This document shows, piece by piece, positions 42,790-55,147 of a stretch of 64,000 nucleotides of DNA. Source of the DNA: Silurus meridionalis. Lineage: Eukaryota > Chordata > Actinopteri > Siluriformes > Siluridae. The translations under genes and the position numbers were made by a program. Positions within the stretch are counted from its first letter, which is position 1. Every line of letters starts with the position of its first letter. The DNA lies in contig NC_060887.1 of NCBI RefSeq assembly GCF_014805685.1, positions 18,015,963 to 18,079,962 of the forward strand. Reading direction: 5' to 3'. The notes under the pieces are model-generated. The model did no database searches and was not told the origin of the DNA. It was given only the letters and a program-made list of their open reading frames with translations.

Positions 42790-45700
42790 AGAATATTTTG
42801 AATAAATTAAACATTGAACGTTCCAAGAATTTATGTAGATGAAATCAAAATGAGAAACTACAATTGTGTTTTTTTTCATTGGATATAAACCTGTTCCTCT
42901 GATTGGTTGCATTGTGGCGTTTCATGCGTTATTGCATCTTTAGCATATTTATGTGTATGCGGAGAAAATCCTTGATGCTACCAACTTGTTTGTTTTCACA
43001 GCGTTAGAAAATGGCTCGTCGGTTCTGATTATTATAAGCAAGATATTGTTGCCGATTGTGTGCCCCCTCGTTGGAAGCCGCATGCCCCCTGTTAGTTATG
43101 GTCTGGCGCCAGCTCTGACGGCCTGTCTGACACATGAGTACTTACATAATAAAGAGCAGTTAACATCCAACCACTAACCACTAACTATCCAATAACAAAC
43201 AAATAAAAAGTTAAAAACGTGTGGTTATGGTACAATACCTTAGGATACCACAGTGTACAGGTAATGTCAAACAGTATGAAGCATTCCAGTAATGCACATT
43301 GCTAGTAAGGTAAATAAAATGAATTATAGAGCTATATGTAAATAAAGAGTATGTGGGTAAATGTAAACAGAATGATGCATGCACTGATCCAGTAGATATA
43401 ATTGATAACAGTCATATATATTTGTAGTTTTTGCCAACTTATTAGTATAGGAAGATTGGTTGTGAATAGGATCCTGCCTGAAATTATAAAAATACAATTC
43501 ATCCCAGCATTGCTGTTTCTACAGACTTGTTCCCACCATAACTGCATCAGACATCTTAATGTAATAGTACAGATCATGTGGAGACTGAAGGGAGCAGATA
43601 CAGACATGAGGCGAGCAAATAAAACACCAAACACATGAGTTGTATTTCACTTAACTGCCTCATATGCTGTCCTGTATCGACTGGAATGAATAGAGGTTTG
43701 GGAAGATGCTGATTCTTGTCTGTATGTTGTTTTGTTTTGTGTGGGAGTGTGTGTTTAGATTTTGTTGCCAGTTCAGTGGCCTTTCTAAAGTGTGTTTTAC
43801 CATGCCTATTCTACACCACTGTGGACATGCTGGGTGGGCAGTGTGCCAGCTCACACAGAGGTGAGAGCAGCATCAGCGAAATCTACACTCCAGGAAGCTA
43901 AAATGCAGTTTTGCATATTCTCACTAAAGAGAAAGGGCCAGTTTTGGAAAAGTGATCATAATTATTTCCGAGTGTTTGCTTTAGGTATTCATATACCATG
44001 CTTTTTTATATATTGTTTAGTGAACCTAAAAAAAAATAAATAAATAAAATATCACATTTCCCTTCCAGATTGCATTCTTTATCTCTGTTGCTGATTACTA
44101 GTGTCAGGCGCTGACTGATTGGTGACTGCCTAATTATAAATCATTCTGCGTGTAACCATGCTACAGAAAGGAAGCATGAATTATACATTAAGACGCATAC
44201 AATTTACCTCACTAAAATATCTATGCTACAGAAATGTCTGTCACTTACATCCCACTAGCTCTTTTTATAGTTCCATACTAGTGATTAAACTGGTCCTAGA
44301 AACTAAAGACCAAACAGACCATTAAAGTGATGCAGAGAACTGTCATTTTGCACTGTGCAGAGAAACAGACAATAATTTCTAACCTTTTTTGTCCTCTAGA
44401 GACTGATATTCTCCCATCATGATGGGAGAAAAGCATTCTTTCACCATTGCACAATGAAACATACTGTATCTGAGGTGTGTACGCATATTGTCGATGTGCA
44501 GTATGCGGCACTGTCGAGTTTTACTGCATTCCACTCACAAAACATTAATGAGCCAGCTGTACATCAGAATTTGAGTCTATATTCTCTTATACCACCTCTG
44601 TGTCAGCACTTCTGTGTGTTATCTGTGTTTTGGTCCCTGTTGTGGCAATGATACCTGCTTCATTAGTTTCTCTTGTGTTTTTTTTAACCCCCAGAACATA
44701 AGAAAAGGTTAGAGCAGCCTGGTAAGTAAGACAATCTCATCAGTACATGACTCATAGAGGGTGCAGGGCCATGGTGCAGCAGCATCTGCAGTCTGCCACA
44801 GCAGTAAACAGCTTCTATTCGCATTCTACAGGCTCATGCCTATCTAATACTGAGTGCTACACAAATAGAAAAACTGCTGCCACAATGAACTACGCCCACA
44901 AAAAAAATCAATATGGACTTTCACACAGATATTCCACTTTCTCTGCATCCGGGATGTCACTGGCCTGCTCAGGTTACAGTAACACGGTCAGATCGAAGCC
45001 CTGTTATCCATTAAGAGTTGTACTATAATAAGCCCCATAACAAGCCACGATTCTGTGAAGGTCATGAAGCTGTTGCTGTTTTCTTTTTAACAGACATGTT
45101 CCAAATGTGGTGCAAAAGAAACAAAGGACCAATTTCATCAACGCTTTTCTGCAAGGTTTTTTCTTCTATATTCTGATAGAGTTCCATCCACTTCATTACA
45201 ATATGCCCATCTAAATAATTATTAAAGCTGTTCCTGCTTCATTTCACAAACATGCCCGAGTGCCATTTCAAAGCAACACATGAAAGACCATCATTAGACA
45301 TTTTCTAAAATCAATACTTCTAGATGAAGAGCTCAACATGTTCCAAATGTGGTGCAATAAACACATGCAATATAAAGTATTTTTGCGCTACATTGCATAA
45401 GCAAGAGTGCAGACATATTGAATATTGACATGGCTGTGATTTGTTCATATGGACATGTCAATAATCGGTTTATGAATGATGGTGAATATGATATTGCTTT
45501 TATACGGTTCTATTAACAAGACATTGGGACTTTTCAGAAACAATATGGGCAAATGTTTGCTTTAATTTGCTGCACAAGCAGAAAGAGATCCCCTAGCTAG
45601 TACACATTGATTTATACATCCCTCTTAAAGTCTTTTGTTCTTTTCAACTGATAAACTTTCATATTTTAAGTGAAATCCCTGGAAAGTTTCATTTTTACTT

Positions 45701-48700
45701 TTCCACTACTGATGTTGTACCACTGTAATAACAGTTTTTAATTAGAAAGTAGAATTTTACACAAGTAGAGTGATATCAACAGTTAAACGGTGCAATATTT
45801 ATAGAAAAGTGTCATGTCTAAATACTCATTGTTTTTCTCTTCAGGTTAAGCCTTTTAATAATGAAACTAGATTATACTCATTTTAGTAATCATTTTATTA
45901 CAGCTTATTGATGATAGGAGTCAGTCAAAATGATTTCTTTACCTTCTAATTTACTTCGATAATATCATTTAATTCTGCAGTTCTACAATTTAATAGTCTT
46001 TTCCATGTCTAGACTATATATAGGCTGGTTCACATTCATTCTGTTATCATGCCTTTGTCTCCTAAAGGAGTCTTAAGTTGGCTGTATATGTGTGCGTGGA
46101 TTTGCCTTTCTCAAAGGATAGTAGTATAATCAGGATTGATGGTAGCAATCTAATGCAGAAGACCTGTAGTGTCCCAGGAGACTGCAGCAAGCCAGAATAT
46201 CACTGCATGCAGTTTACTGCAGTGAGTATCTTATAGAGCAGTCTCATGCACACTAACAGAACAGGGAAATAGTTTTTGGTATATTTTTAAATGTTATAAT
46301 TTCAAGGGGAGAATGACACAAAATTCATGTTTGTGATCTCACTTTCAAATATCAGATATATATAATTCAAGAGCTTTATTCACACCAACAGCATCTCTGC
46401 ATACTTGGCCATTCTGATGTCTCTGACCAGCCGATTTGAAACCTTAACTCCTGACACTCAACTCTTTCTGCTCTTTTGTTGTCATTCATGGCTTTTTTTG
46501 TCACAGTACTTTTCCAAATGTACCTCTTCAAAATGTTCATCATGCTTCTTAATACTCAAATAGGGATGTATCAATACTATTTTTTATTTATATGTACAAT
46601 TACATTTTTAAATATTCATTGATAACAATACTGTTCCTAAGATATTTATTAGTAAGCAGTCAGAGGCATCACAAAACCTTCTGTTTATCTTGATTTGTAA
46701 TGAAATGCAGTTTCTAGCTAAATGAGGGACCTAGGATTGAACAGGGGTGCAGTAAATAAGAGTTGACTGTGTTTCAATATAAATTTTTTTCTCTTTTTGT
46801 CTATAACCTGTAATGGCTGAAAGATGAAGATGAATATACTGGGATTTTTTCATTCAGTTTTTTCAGGCCTAAAGAGCTGCATTGATTAGTGCCCTGATGC
46901 TAGAATGAACACATCATGAGAGGTTTAAGATGTTTTATCACATTATGTATATATTTCTTTGTGATGATATTTTTGATTGTGCATTATTCATAAAAAACAG
47001 TCCAATCCATTGTTGTAATACTATCACAGCATATTTTTTTTACAAGTACTATAAATGAAAGAACATTGCATTGAGCAGATACATGATAGCAGTGTCACCA
47101 TCCCTACCCTCAAGTGCTCATTTATAGGAACTGAATTTAGCACCAAGATCTATGTAGACCTAAATGTAGTTATAGAGCTGAAAAAAGAAAAAGAACATTT
47201 ATTTTTAGCATAAAGAATTGAATTAACACCAGCAATACAATTTATATAATGGTGTATGGTTTTGTGCTACTCATTATCCTAAGCAAAGCATTCCACCCCA
47301 GCCCCCAAGTCTCACGTCACTGAATTAATGTCTCTACTCTATAATAAAGTGTAACTTTGTTTGTTTGTTTGTTTGTTTGAATATGTCCTCCAAAGATTGA
47401 TTACAGTCTGAAGTGTAAGTGAAGAATCACTTTAAATCAGGCTAATTTGGTTAAGTGCAGTGTGTCTGAAGAAGATTGTTTTTCAATATGAGAGAGGGAA
47501 TATACAGGATTATGTCGAGTTTTTACTCTCTAGGTGGCTGATAAATGGTAATATGAATTGTTACTTGTCACCTTACAATGCACAGAGGATCTACCAATGA
47601 TATTTTATATAACTATAGGCACATCTTCAGTAAAAGCCAAACACAGAAACCCCTTTGGGATGTTTATTATGACAAACTGAGCTACAAATAGTGACATTTT
47701 CAGACAAGCAATGTGTAAATCATTTTAGCCACTTTGTCTTCACAATTCAAGTTAAAATAACAAAACCATTATTTTTGAAAGGAACAAAAAACGAATCGTG
47801 GTAGTAGGCATAACTATGTCCTGTGTGGCTTAGGTATGACAGAGATTAAGCAGAGTTATTAAATATCACTCTTATGCACAAATTAAGGAAGACGTGGCCC
47901 CTGTCGTTAATCGATTGTTTTATTTTACAGGCTACCACATGGTTCTGAATGAATAAAGCAAATGCACGAGGAAATGTCACAAAATCTCTGTCTATGTGCC
48001 ATCACTGTTAACTACAGAGATCCACTCTAATCAATGTAGAACAATGTAAAATCATTCAGTGTGTGTTCTAATAAATCTGAGGCTAAATTACAAGTTAATT
48101 ACAACATACAGTAAGACCACATTGCTTGCTGGAGTACTATCACAGCTATGCTGAAAAGAAATTGCACAGTAAGCATTAATTTCTTACTTCAAGGACAATG
48201 AGGGACATGTCTTTTCAAAATGTTCTGGCCTGGCTACCTGCTTGCAAAGCAATCAATCGATTGATCAATCGAATGATCAATAAATCCATCAAAGCAAAGC
48301 TGAAGAAAAAAATTATTTAAAGAAGGATTTATAAAATTCTCTTCAGGCCAATAAAACAGTTAAGTACCCAAAAGGCCCCAAAGCAGTTCATCAAGATAGC
48401 ATATGGGCTGCTTTTCCTTAATTATATATTGACTGCACCCAGAGTATAGAATAAGAAGAAAATTCCTTTAGTACACACCTTAATCCTGTAATGCTTAAGA
48501 ACAGAAGACCAAGGCAAATTATCATTAAAAGTAAACAGGCAGGAAAGTATAAATTAGAAGTGAAAATGAAATAGCTTTTTGCAATGCAAAGATATGCAGG
48601 GCAGATCAATTTGCACACATATATATAGCCTATGAATCCCTACTTGGATTAGTTTTGTACAGACACTAAATAATTCATGATCAAGGAGCATGATTAGCCT

Positions 48701-50970
48701 GAAGAAACCAAACTCGGAAGCATAAGTCTTAAATTATAAACACCATGGCCCATATTTAAGTTAAGAAATTAAAAGTGTTGAAACATAGATTTGGGCACAT
48801 ACAATGATTAAATCATATAACTGTTGAAATTGGTAGTGACTTTTGGAGCAGTTGTATGCCAGTGAGCTCCTGGCCCTTGTTTTTGTATGTCATACAACAC
48901 ACCCAAAAATACCTTTGCGTGACATGGATGAAGATAATTTGTGCAGGTGTGAAATATAAATAAAGAAAGGAAAAAAACTATTTTGGTGAATATGTCTGGT
49001 TAAAAGCATGTTTTGCATCAACATGCTATTTAGATTGAAATTGTCCTCAATTATGATGGAGAATCTGTGATGTGGTGCTTCAAAGCACATAAGAAGGACA
49101 TTATGATCCTTGGAGAAAATGGTTTGAAAAATCTCCTGGTACTTCGTAAAGGTCATTTGCTAATTTCAGTGCAATTGCTTGTTCTCTTCTCTCACTAGGC
49201 TTAACACATGCCTTATCCAAGACATGTGAAACCCCATCTTTCTAAATTCATGCTCAGTCATGGAGAAACTGATCACATTGAGGAAAGCATTAACAGACTT
49301 CTGCTTAAACTAAATGTTTAGATTGTTAAAAGGTTATATCTCTTTTACATTCGCTGTTAACAGACATAAGTACAGATGAACCAGGACCATAACCATTCCA
49401 AAACACTGATGATTGAAAATCAGCATTATTATATTTAATCTATGTATCACGTTTTGGACTTTTGACCTCATTACAAAGTATCACAGCATTCTTCATTTAC
49501 TCAGAGCTCATTTTATTCAGTACATTCAAAACAGGACAGATGATGGGCAGTAATTGCTTTTCTTTTGGCCACACCATACAGAAATCTTCCTCATAGCAGC
49601 AACATGGACTTGAAATGTTGCCATGACAGCTAGCAGGACCCCAGAGACCTTTCTCAAGAGGCAGACCATGTGTGTGTGTGTGTGTGTGTGTCCTGTAGAG
49701 TGTGTGAGTGAGGGTGTTTATTTTAATGTTGCTGAAATGCTTTAAAACCCCAATTTATCATGTACGGGACAACCCAGTCTCACTACATTTTGTGATGTTG
49801 CATGTGTTAGGTTACAGTGGGAAGGGGAAAGGTGAAATTCTGTTGAGACTGAAGCCTGAAAATGAGTTTAGATAAGCTGTTCTATTAGATAAACTAGAAC
49901 TATAAATATCTGATATATGTATACTATGTACTTGTATAAATGGGAGTACATATAAAATGTACAGTTGCTGTTGTGTGAGCAGGTGGTGCTATATTGCTAA
50001 CTAAAGCTGTATTTCTCATTACGTTGGCAATGCTAAGTTTAGGAGGTAAACTGATACGGGTTATTCCATGTGTAAGGCTTTTTGCTTTATGCTTACCTTT
50101 AAATCCCTTTGCTTCTACAGTCACCAAAATAATCTTCTCATACAAACTCACACAGAAATGAGTGTCTGCCAGGTGTTCAGCTCTATGATACAGGAGCATA
50201 TTATGAACTCTGAGAATATAACAGTGACCATTTAATACAAGGGTATATGCTGGCTAAATAAAACTGTTTGTTTGCAGAGTGCATTTTTTGGCTTGGCAAA
50301 CAGTGCATTGTCACCTTCTATGTGGCAGTGAAGGACTCCTCTCTCTGTCATGGTGTTCACAGAGATGCTACCAAGGAATATTCTCTGCCTTTTTTTTCAA
50401 TATTAATATTCAACATCAAGATGCTAATTAAATTTTCTCTGGCTGGCTGATTAACCTGAGCTCTCCGCATGCAACAGTGAAGAAAACAAGCACATTAGGC
50501 GTAAAGTCAATACTAATTAAAAACCTGGGACTATTAAATCTTCATTATGTTACTGTTTTATTTCATATTCATCCTCACGTTTTTCATGATGAAATAATTA
50601 TTTATGCTTATTAACCTCTGTTTTTAAAGGCCACTAGGCGGCTGTGATGAGTGTGAGATGAAGAAAATTAAATTGGTCTTAAAAAAAAAAAAAAAAGACT
50701 TGTGGAGGAAACTGCAGCCAAGTTACCACTGTGCACTTCTTAACCTTAACCTCAACTTTTATTTTGTAATATTAGTAATCATTGCAGCTTTGGAGTTGTT
50801 CTCATAGGACATAGGTGTGTTAATCAACATCCCATAATAGACACACGGAAATGGGGGAAAACTGTGTGCGTACCTCCTCATATTATTGTTTACTAATGTG
50901 CACATTGAGCAACAAAGCAGGCAGTGAGCCTTTGTAGAGCAGGTACTAGAGTGTGTTACAATAACCTGCC
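42790..50970. other. AT-rich intergenic DNA between igdcc3 and gnrhr
   Basis: No gene recognised on either strand. It holds a microexon-like site at 44695-44721, a 22-bp direct repeat (45094 and 45336), a (GTTT)n run near 47360-47379, a short (TG)n at 49672-49691 and a 15-base A run near 50682. Small open frames here, such as 43716-43901 and 44747-45028, show no family similarity. Confidence 0.5.
44695..44721 (+). other. Microexon-like site (27 nt)
   Basis: A strong acceptor (T-rich tract, then AACCCCCAG) is followed 27 nt later by a consensus donor (CCTG|GTAAGT). One phase is open and would encode HKKRLEQP. It would fit an upstream exon ending with one extra base and would leave one base for the next exon. 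No transcript link can be shown from sequence, so it could be chance. Confidence 0.25.
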
Positions 50971-50974
50971 CTGC

Positions 50975-51112
50975 TCTAAGGGAGTTTTTCCTTGCCACAG
51001 TCGCCACGGCTGCTCATCAGGGATAAATGCACGCCGTTCACCTTGACTGTTGATTTCTGTAAAGCTGCTTTGAGACAATGTCTGTTGTGAAAAGCGCTAT
51101 AGAAATAAACTT
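50975..51112 (+). mobile_element. SINE-like 3' tail, copy 2
   Basis: Shares GGGAGTTTTTCCTTGCCACA, GTCGCCACGGCTGCTCATCA, CTGTAAAGCTGCTTTGAGAC and GAAAAGCGCTATAGAAATAA with the copy at 42285. The ATTGA tail is absent and replaced by ACTTGACTCTG. Confidence 0.7.
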
Positions 51113-51880
51113 GACTCTGTTCATTACAACTTGGTGCTATTGCTGATAAGACAATGATATGTTCTCTTTCTATGTTCTCCCTGCTCTTTCTCTTTGTGTT
51201 GTTCTTCATACATTGAACCAAACATACCAAACTCACAGCTCAAAAAAAGCATTAATAAGCATACTTGTGACTCTCTGAAGACGCTGAACTTTATCTAGAC
51301 TTATAGAAAATCTTAATGTAATTCTGTGCTTGGTCAGTTTCTTAATGATCTAAAGCCTGCATTCTACAGATGCTGAGTGTTCTTCTGGCTTTAAACACAC
51401 TTTATCCCTGTTAATCTGTTGCTGTGCTTTCTGTGCAGGTCATGCAAGGTTATTCACCTTAATTATGTAAATGTGTTACTATAAAACAATGTCAAGTTGT
51501 TCTTTTAAGAGTAGCACAGAGGCACAGATTTGCAGCAAGAAGTGTCACTCACTGTTGAACTATTGCTAAGTTACTAGTCGTGCATCATCACAGAAATCAG
51601 ATGTAATGCTAATGTATTTGCTGCAATGCATGTGCTGTTAAGAGTAATTTATCAGGTAACAGTATTACTTTTCTGACAAATATTTTTACTAGGGCATTTC
51701 ATTAAATACATTGTATAATTTTTCTGAATGAACACATTACTTCCCTTGTGTCCTTAGTGCACTTACATATCTATTTCAGTTTATGCACTTCTACTTAAGG
51801 GTACATAGAGCAATTTGGAATGTTACATTTCAGTTGTATGCATACATAACTATATAACTATATATATATAAATATATACA

Positions 51881-52359
51881 CACTGATTAGGCATAACATT
51901 ATGACAACCTGTCTTATATTGTGTTCCCTTTTGCAATCAGTTCTGACCAGTCGAGCATTAACAGCATTAAACTCTTCAGCATTTCTGTTGGACCATACGG
52001 GCCAGGCTTCGCTCCCCACAAGCATCACTGAGCCTCGGCTGTTTATGACCCTGTCGCTGGTTCACCACTGTTCCTTTCTTGAAACACTTTTGATAGATAC
52101 TGACCACTGCAGACCGGGAACATCACACAAGAGCTGCAGTTTTGGAGATGCTCTGACCCAGTCTTCTAGACATCACAATTTGGCCTTTGTTAAACTCACT
52201 CTAATCCTTACGCTTGCCCATTTCTCCTGCTTTTAACACACAAACTTTGAGGACAAAATATTCAATTGCTGTGTAATATTTCCCACCCACTAACAGGTGT
52301 CATGATGAAGAAATAATCGGTGTTATTCACTTCACCAGTCATAACGTTATAATGTCATA

Positions 52360-52361
<2 letters not shown>
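51881..52361 (-). mobile_element. Internally deleted Tc1-like element A
   Basis: The left end CACTGATTAGGCATAACATT has a partial inverted match at the right end (GTCATAACGTTATAATGTCA). The interior, read on the plus strand, matches the reverse complement of a familiar fish Tc1 family (GGGCCAGGCTTCGCTCCCCA, GACCCTGTCGCTGGTTCACC, GGAGATGCTCTGACCCAGTC). Only the part encoding the transposase N-terminal region remains. The left half is deleted apart from the terminus. Confidence 0.8.

Positions 52362-52428
<67 letters not shown>
52362..52428. repeat. (TA)n microsatellite between two Tc1 elements
   Basis: About 33 TA units that start where element A ends and stop where element B begins. Confidence 0.97.
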
Positions 52429-52430
<2 letters not shown>

Positions 52431-52433
<3 letters not shown>

Positions 52434-52975
52434 TACAGACCAAAAGTTTGGACACACCTTCTCATTCAAAGAGTTTTCTTTATTTTCATGACTATGAAAA
52501 TTGTAGAGTCACACTGAAGGCATCAAAACTATGAATTAACACATGTGGAATTATATATGGAATTATATACATAACAAAAAAGTGTGAAACAACTGAAAAA
52601 TGTCATATTGTAGGTTCTTCAAAGTAGCCACCTTTTGCTTTGATTACTGCTTTGCACACTCTTGGCATTCTCTTGATGAGCTTCAAGTCACCTGAAATGG
52701 TCTTCCAACAGTTTTGAAGGAGTTCCCAGAGAGATGCTTGGCACTTGTTGGCCCTTTTGCCTTCACTCTGCGGTCCAGCTCACCCCTAAACCATCTCGAT
52801 TGGGTCCAGGTCCGGTGACTGTAGAGGCCAGGTTATCTGGCGCAGCACCCCATCACTCTCCTTCTTAGTCAAATAGCCCTTGATGCCTTCAGTGTGACTC
52901 TACAATTTTCATAGTCATGAAAATAAAGAAAACTCTTTGAATGAGAAGGTGTGTCCAAACTTTTGGTCTGTACTG
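52431..52975. mobile_element. Internally deleted Tc1-like element B with perfect 96-bp TIRs
   Basis: The left terminal repeat 52431-52526 starts CAGTACAGACCAAAAGTTTG. Its exact inverted copy ends at 52975 (CAAACTTTTGGTCTGTACTG). By eye the two 96-bp repeats are identical, which implies recent movement. The 350-bp interior is a transposase remnant on the minus strand (plus strand GAAGTAGCCACC-like text, CACTCTTGGCATTCTCTTGA, CACCCCATCACTCTCCTTCT), so this copy is non-autonomous. Its right end lies 10 bp from the gnrhr stop codon. Confidence 0.9.
52479..52484 (-). terminator. Candidate poly(A) signal of gnrhr inside a Tc1 terminal repeat
   Basis: Plus-strand TTTATT reads AATAAA on the minus strand. 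It is the first AATAAA downstream of the gnrhr stop codon (502 bp after it) and lies within the far terminal repeat of Tc1 element B. Confidence 0.4.
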
Positions 52976-52985
52976 TATATATTTT

Positions 52986-55110
52986 TTAACCCTCTGCCCC
53001 TTTTACACTGGCAGGATCAGACTCCTGCTCTGCGCTGTGATGCCCCCGTCGAGCGGAGAGATGCTGCAGAGAGCGAGGAGAATCACTGGTTGAACGGCAG
53101 CCCCAACAGCGTGCAAGGTCGGCACGGAAAGAGGGAGTGTACAGGCCATAGATTACTGGGTCACAGCAGGTATTCAGATTACCAAAAACAAAAAGCAGGT
53201 GGTGGACATACTCAGGAGTGACCTTCAGCATCTCTGGTTGGAACCAGTACCAGATTCCCAACAGGTAATATGGAGTCCAGCAGACTATAAATGACAGGAC
53301 TATGATTATGGTCATCTTCAGTGTCTTCATTCTTGCTTTTGGGATCATATCTGTTCGGCTGCGCCGGAGACAAGACTCCCCCGCTGCATAGAGGAAGCAG
53401 ATTGCGTCAGTTGAAATACATTATATGTAACAAAAATGGGGAATAATCTGAATTCTGCATTAAAATGAGATAAAATATTAATGGATGCTGGTGTCACATA
53501 GGCCTTCTAGGCCTAGTGATTAGAGTAAAAAGACTAGGGGGAAAAAGATCTGGGAAAATGCACTGCACTATGTAATATTAAAATGGCTATTTTATGGTCT
53601 TAAAAAAGGCAGCAACTGCTTTTCCAGAAGGCCTTTCTGCAACAGAAAGATTAGGTTTATCCCTCAAATTATGCAATTTCAGGATATATACTGATTACTA
53701 TAGCTACACACATACTTTAAATTGTATTCAATTTCTCATGTCATTGGCTTAACATAGTAAATGTAGATTAAATCATACATGCTATTGATTTGAAAAGAAG
53801 TGCTAAACACTGAGGATTGTGCAGGTGTACACAAATCAAAAAAGTCCACTCCAACAAGACTTGAGCTGAGCTACAGCTGAGCAGAATGTACCAATAATTA
53901 CCAATAGATCTAACTGTTACCTACAAAAAGCTAATTGGATATTCAGGATGGTGGAAAAAAAAATAACAGCTGTTGCTGTCTAAGACAGTTTAGTATACAA
54001 TTCCTGAATTCCTGCAATGACCTTTGTTTTTGTGCTCCTGTCTGTTGATCTCGACAAGGATGCGGGTGTAGCAACAGCTCATAACTAGCAGTGGGATGAC
54101 GTAGAGAGTCACAAAGTGGAACATGTTGTAGACAGTCTCTTGCCAACGATCCCGGAAAATGCCATGTGTCACACACTGGATGAAATCCACTTTTTCGGCG
54201 TTGATTGCTCTGAAGATAAACAACTAAAAGAGAGACAAACCTTTGAGGCCAAGTGCAAAATATCTTTTCGGTCACAGTTACATTTTTCAATAATCCTCAA
54301 AACCAGTGATACGCATGTCATTTGTAATGCTTCCATCCCATTTACAAATCCAAGTACCGTAATTTCCGGACTATTAATGGCACCCAAATATAAGCCACAC
54401 CCACTGAATTTTACAAAGATTTTTCTTTTTAACATAAATACGCCGCACCTGTCTATAAGCCGCATGTGTCTACACTGAAACTAATGAACTTTACACAGGA
54501 TTTAACGAAAGACAGTGTCTGTTACACGGCTTGTATCTAAACAGTAGCCTAACAAGAAAGTCACTGTTCACTGTCTTCCTCCTTCCTTTCACAACTAATT
54601 CTCTCGAGAGTTTTTCTTTTGGCATGGTCATGCGTTTAAAAATCACCATCGGTGAATCTTTTCTCCCGATGCCGTGCTGCTCAGAACACAGGTGAAGTGT
54701 TTTTTCATTCAGGTTGTTTTCAGCGTGATGAATGATTCGCATTTCCTGTAGACAGTCCGAGTGAGCGGCAGGTCAAACATCAGAGGAACATCATCCATAT
54801 TTATGATGTGGTGTGGCCCGATTCAGTGGGAGAGCATCTGATTTAATATAAAGAGCTTTATTGGTTTACCTGAACCCGTTCTGCAATTTCATTGATCTAA
54901 TGTTATGGAGCTCAGTTTTTTGTCTTGAAGCTTGTGAAATCGGAAAAAACCCAGGAAAAATCCATAAATTAGCCGCCTCGTTGTTTAAGCCGTGGGGTTT
55001 AAAGCGTGGGAAAAAAAGTAGCTGCTTATAGTCCGGAAAATATGGTAATAGCTGGTCTTATTTCTACCTGACACTGTATAATGACCATAACTAAATAACA
55101 CTCTGGCCTT

Positions 55111-55147
<37 letters not shown>

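Noticed and set aside
43716..43901. Open frame ending GESSISEIYTPGS, considered as an extra igdcc3 or gnrhr exon
   Set aside because: No acceptor with suitable phase and no similarity to the tails of this family. It was left unannotated.
44747..45028. 93-codon ATG-initiated open frame
   Set aside because: No recognisable domain, no splice-linked neighbours and ordinary composition. An open frame of this length is expected by chance in this much DNA.
48252..48265. 14-bp palindrome ATCAATCGATTGAT
   Set aside because: Palindromic but embedded in a run of ATCAAT/ATTGAT repeats, so it is probably a by-product of the short tandem motif.
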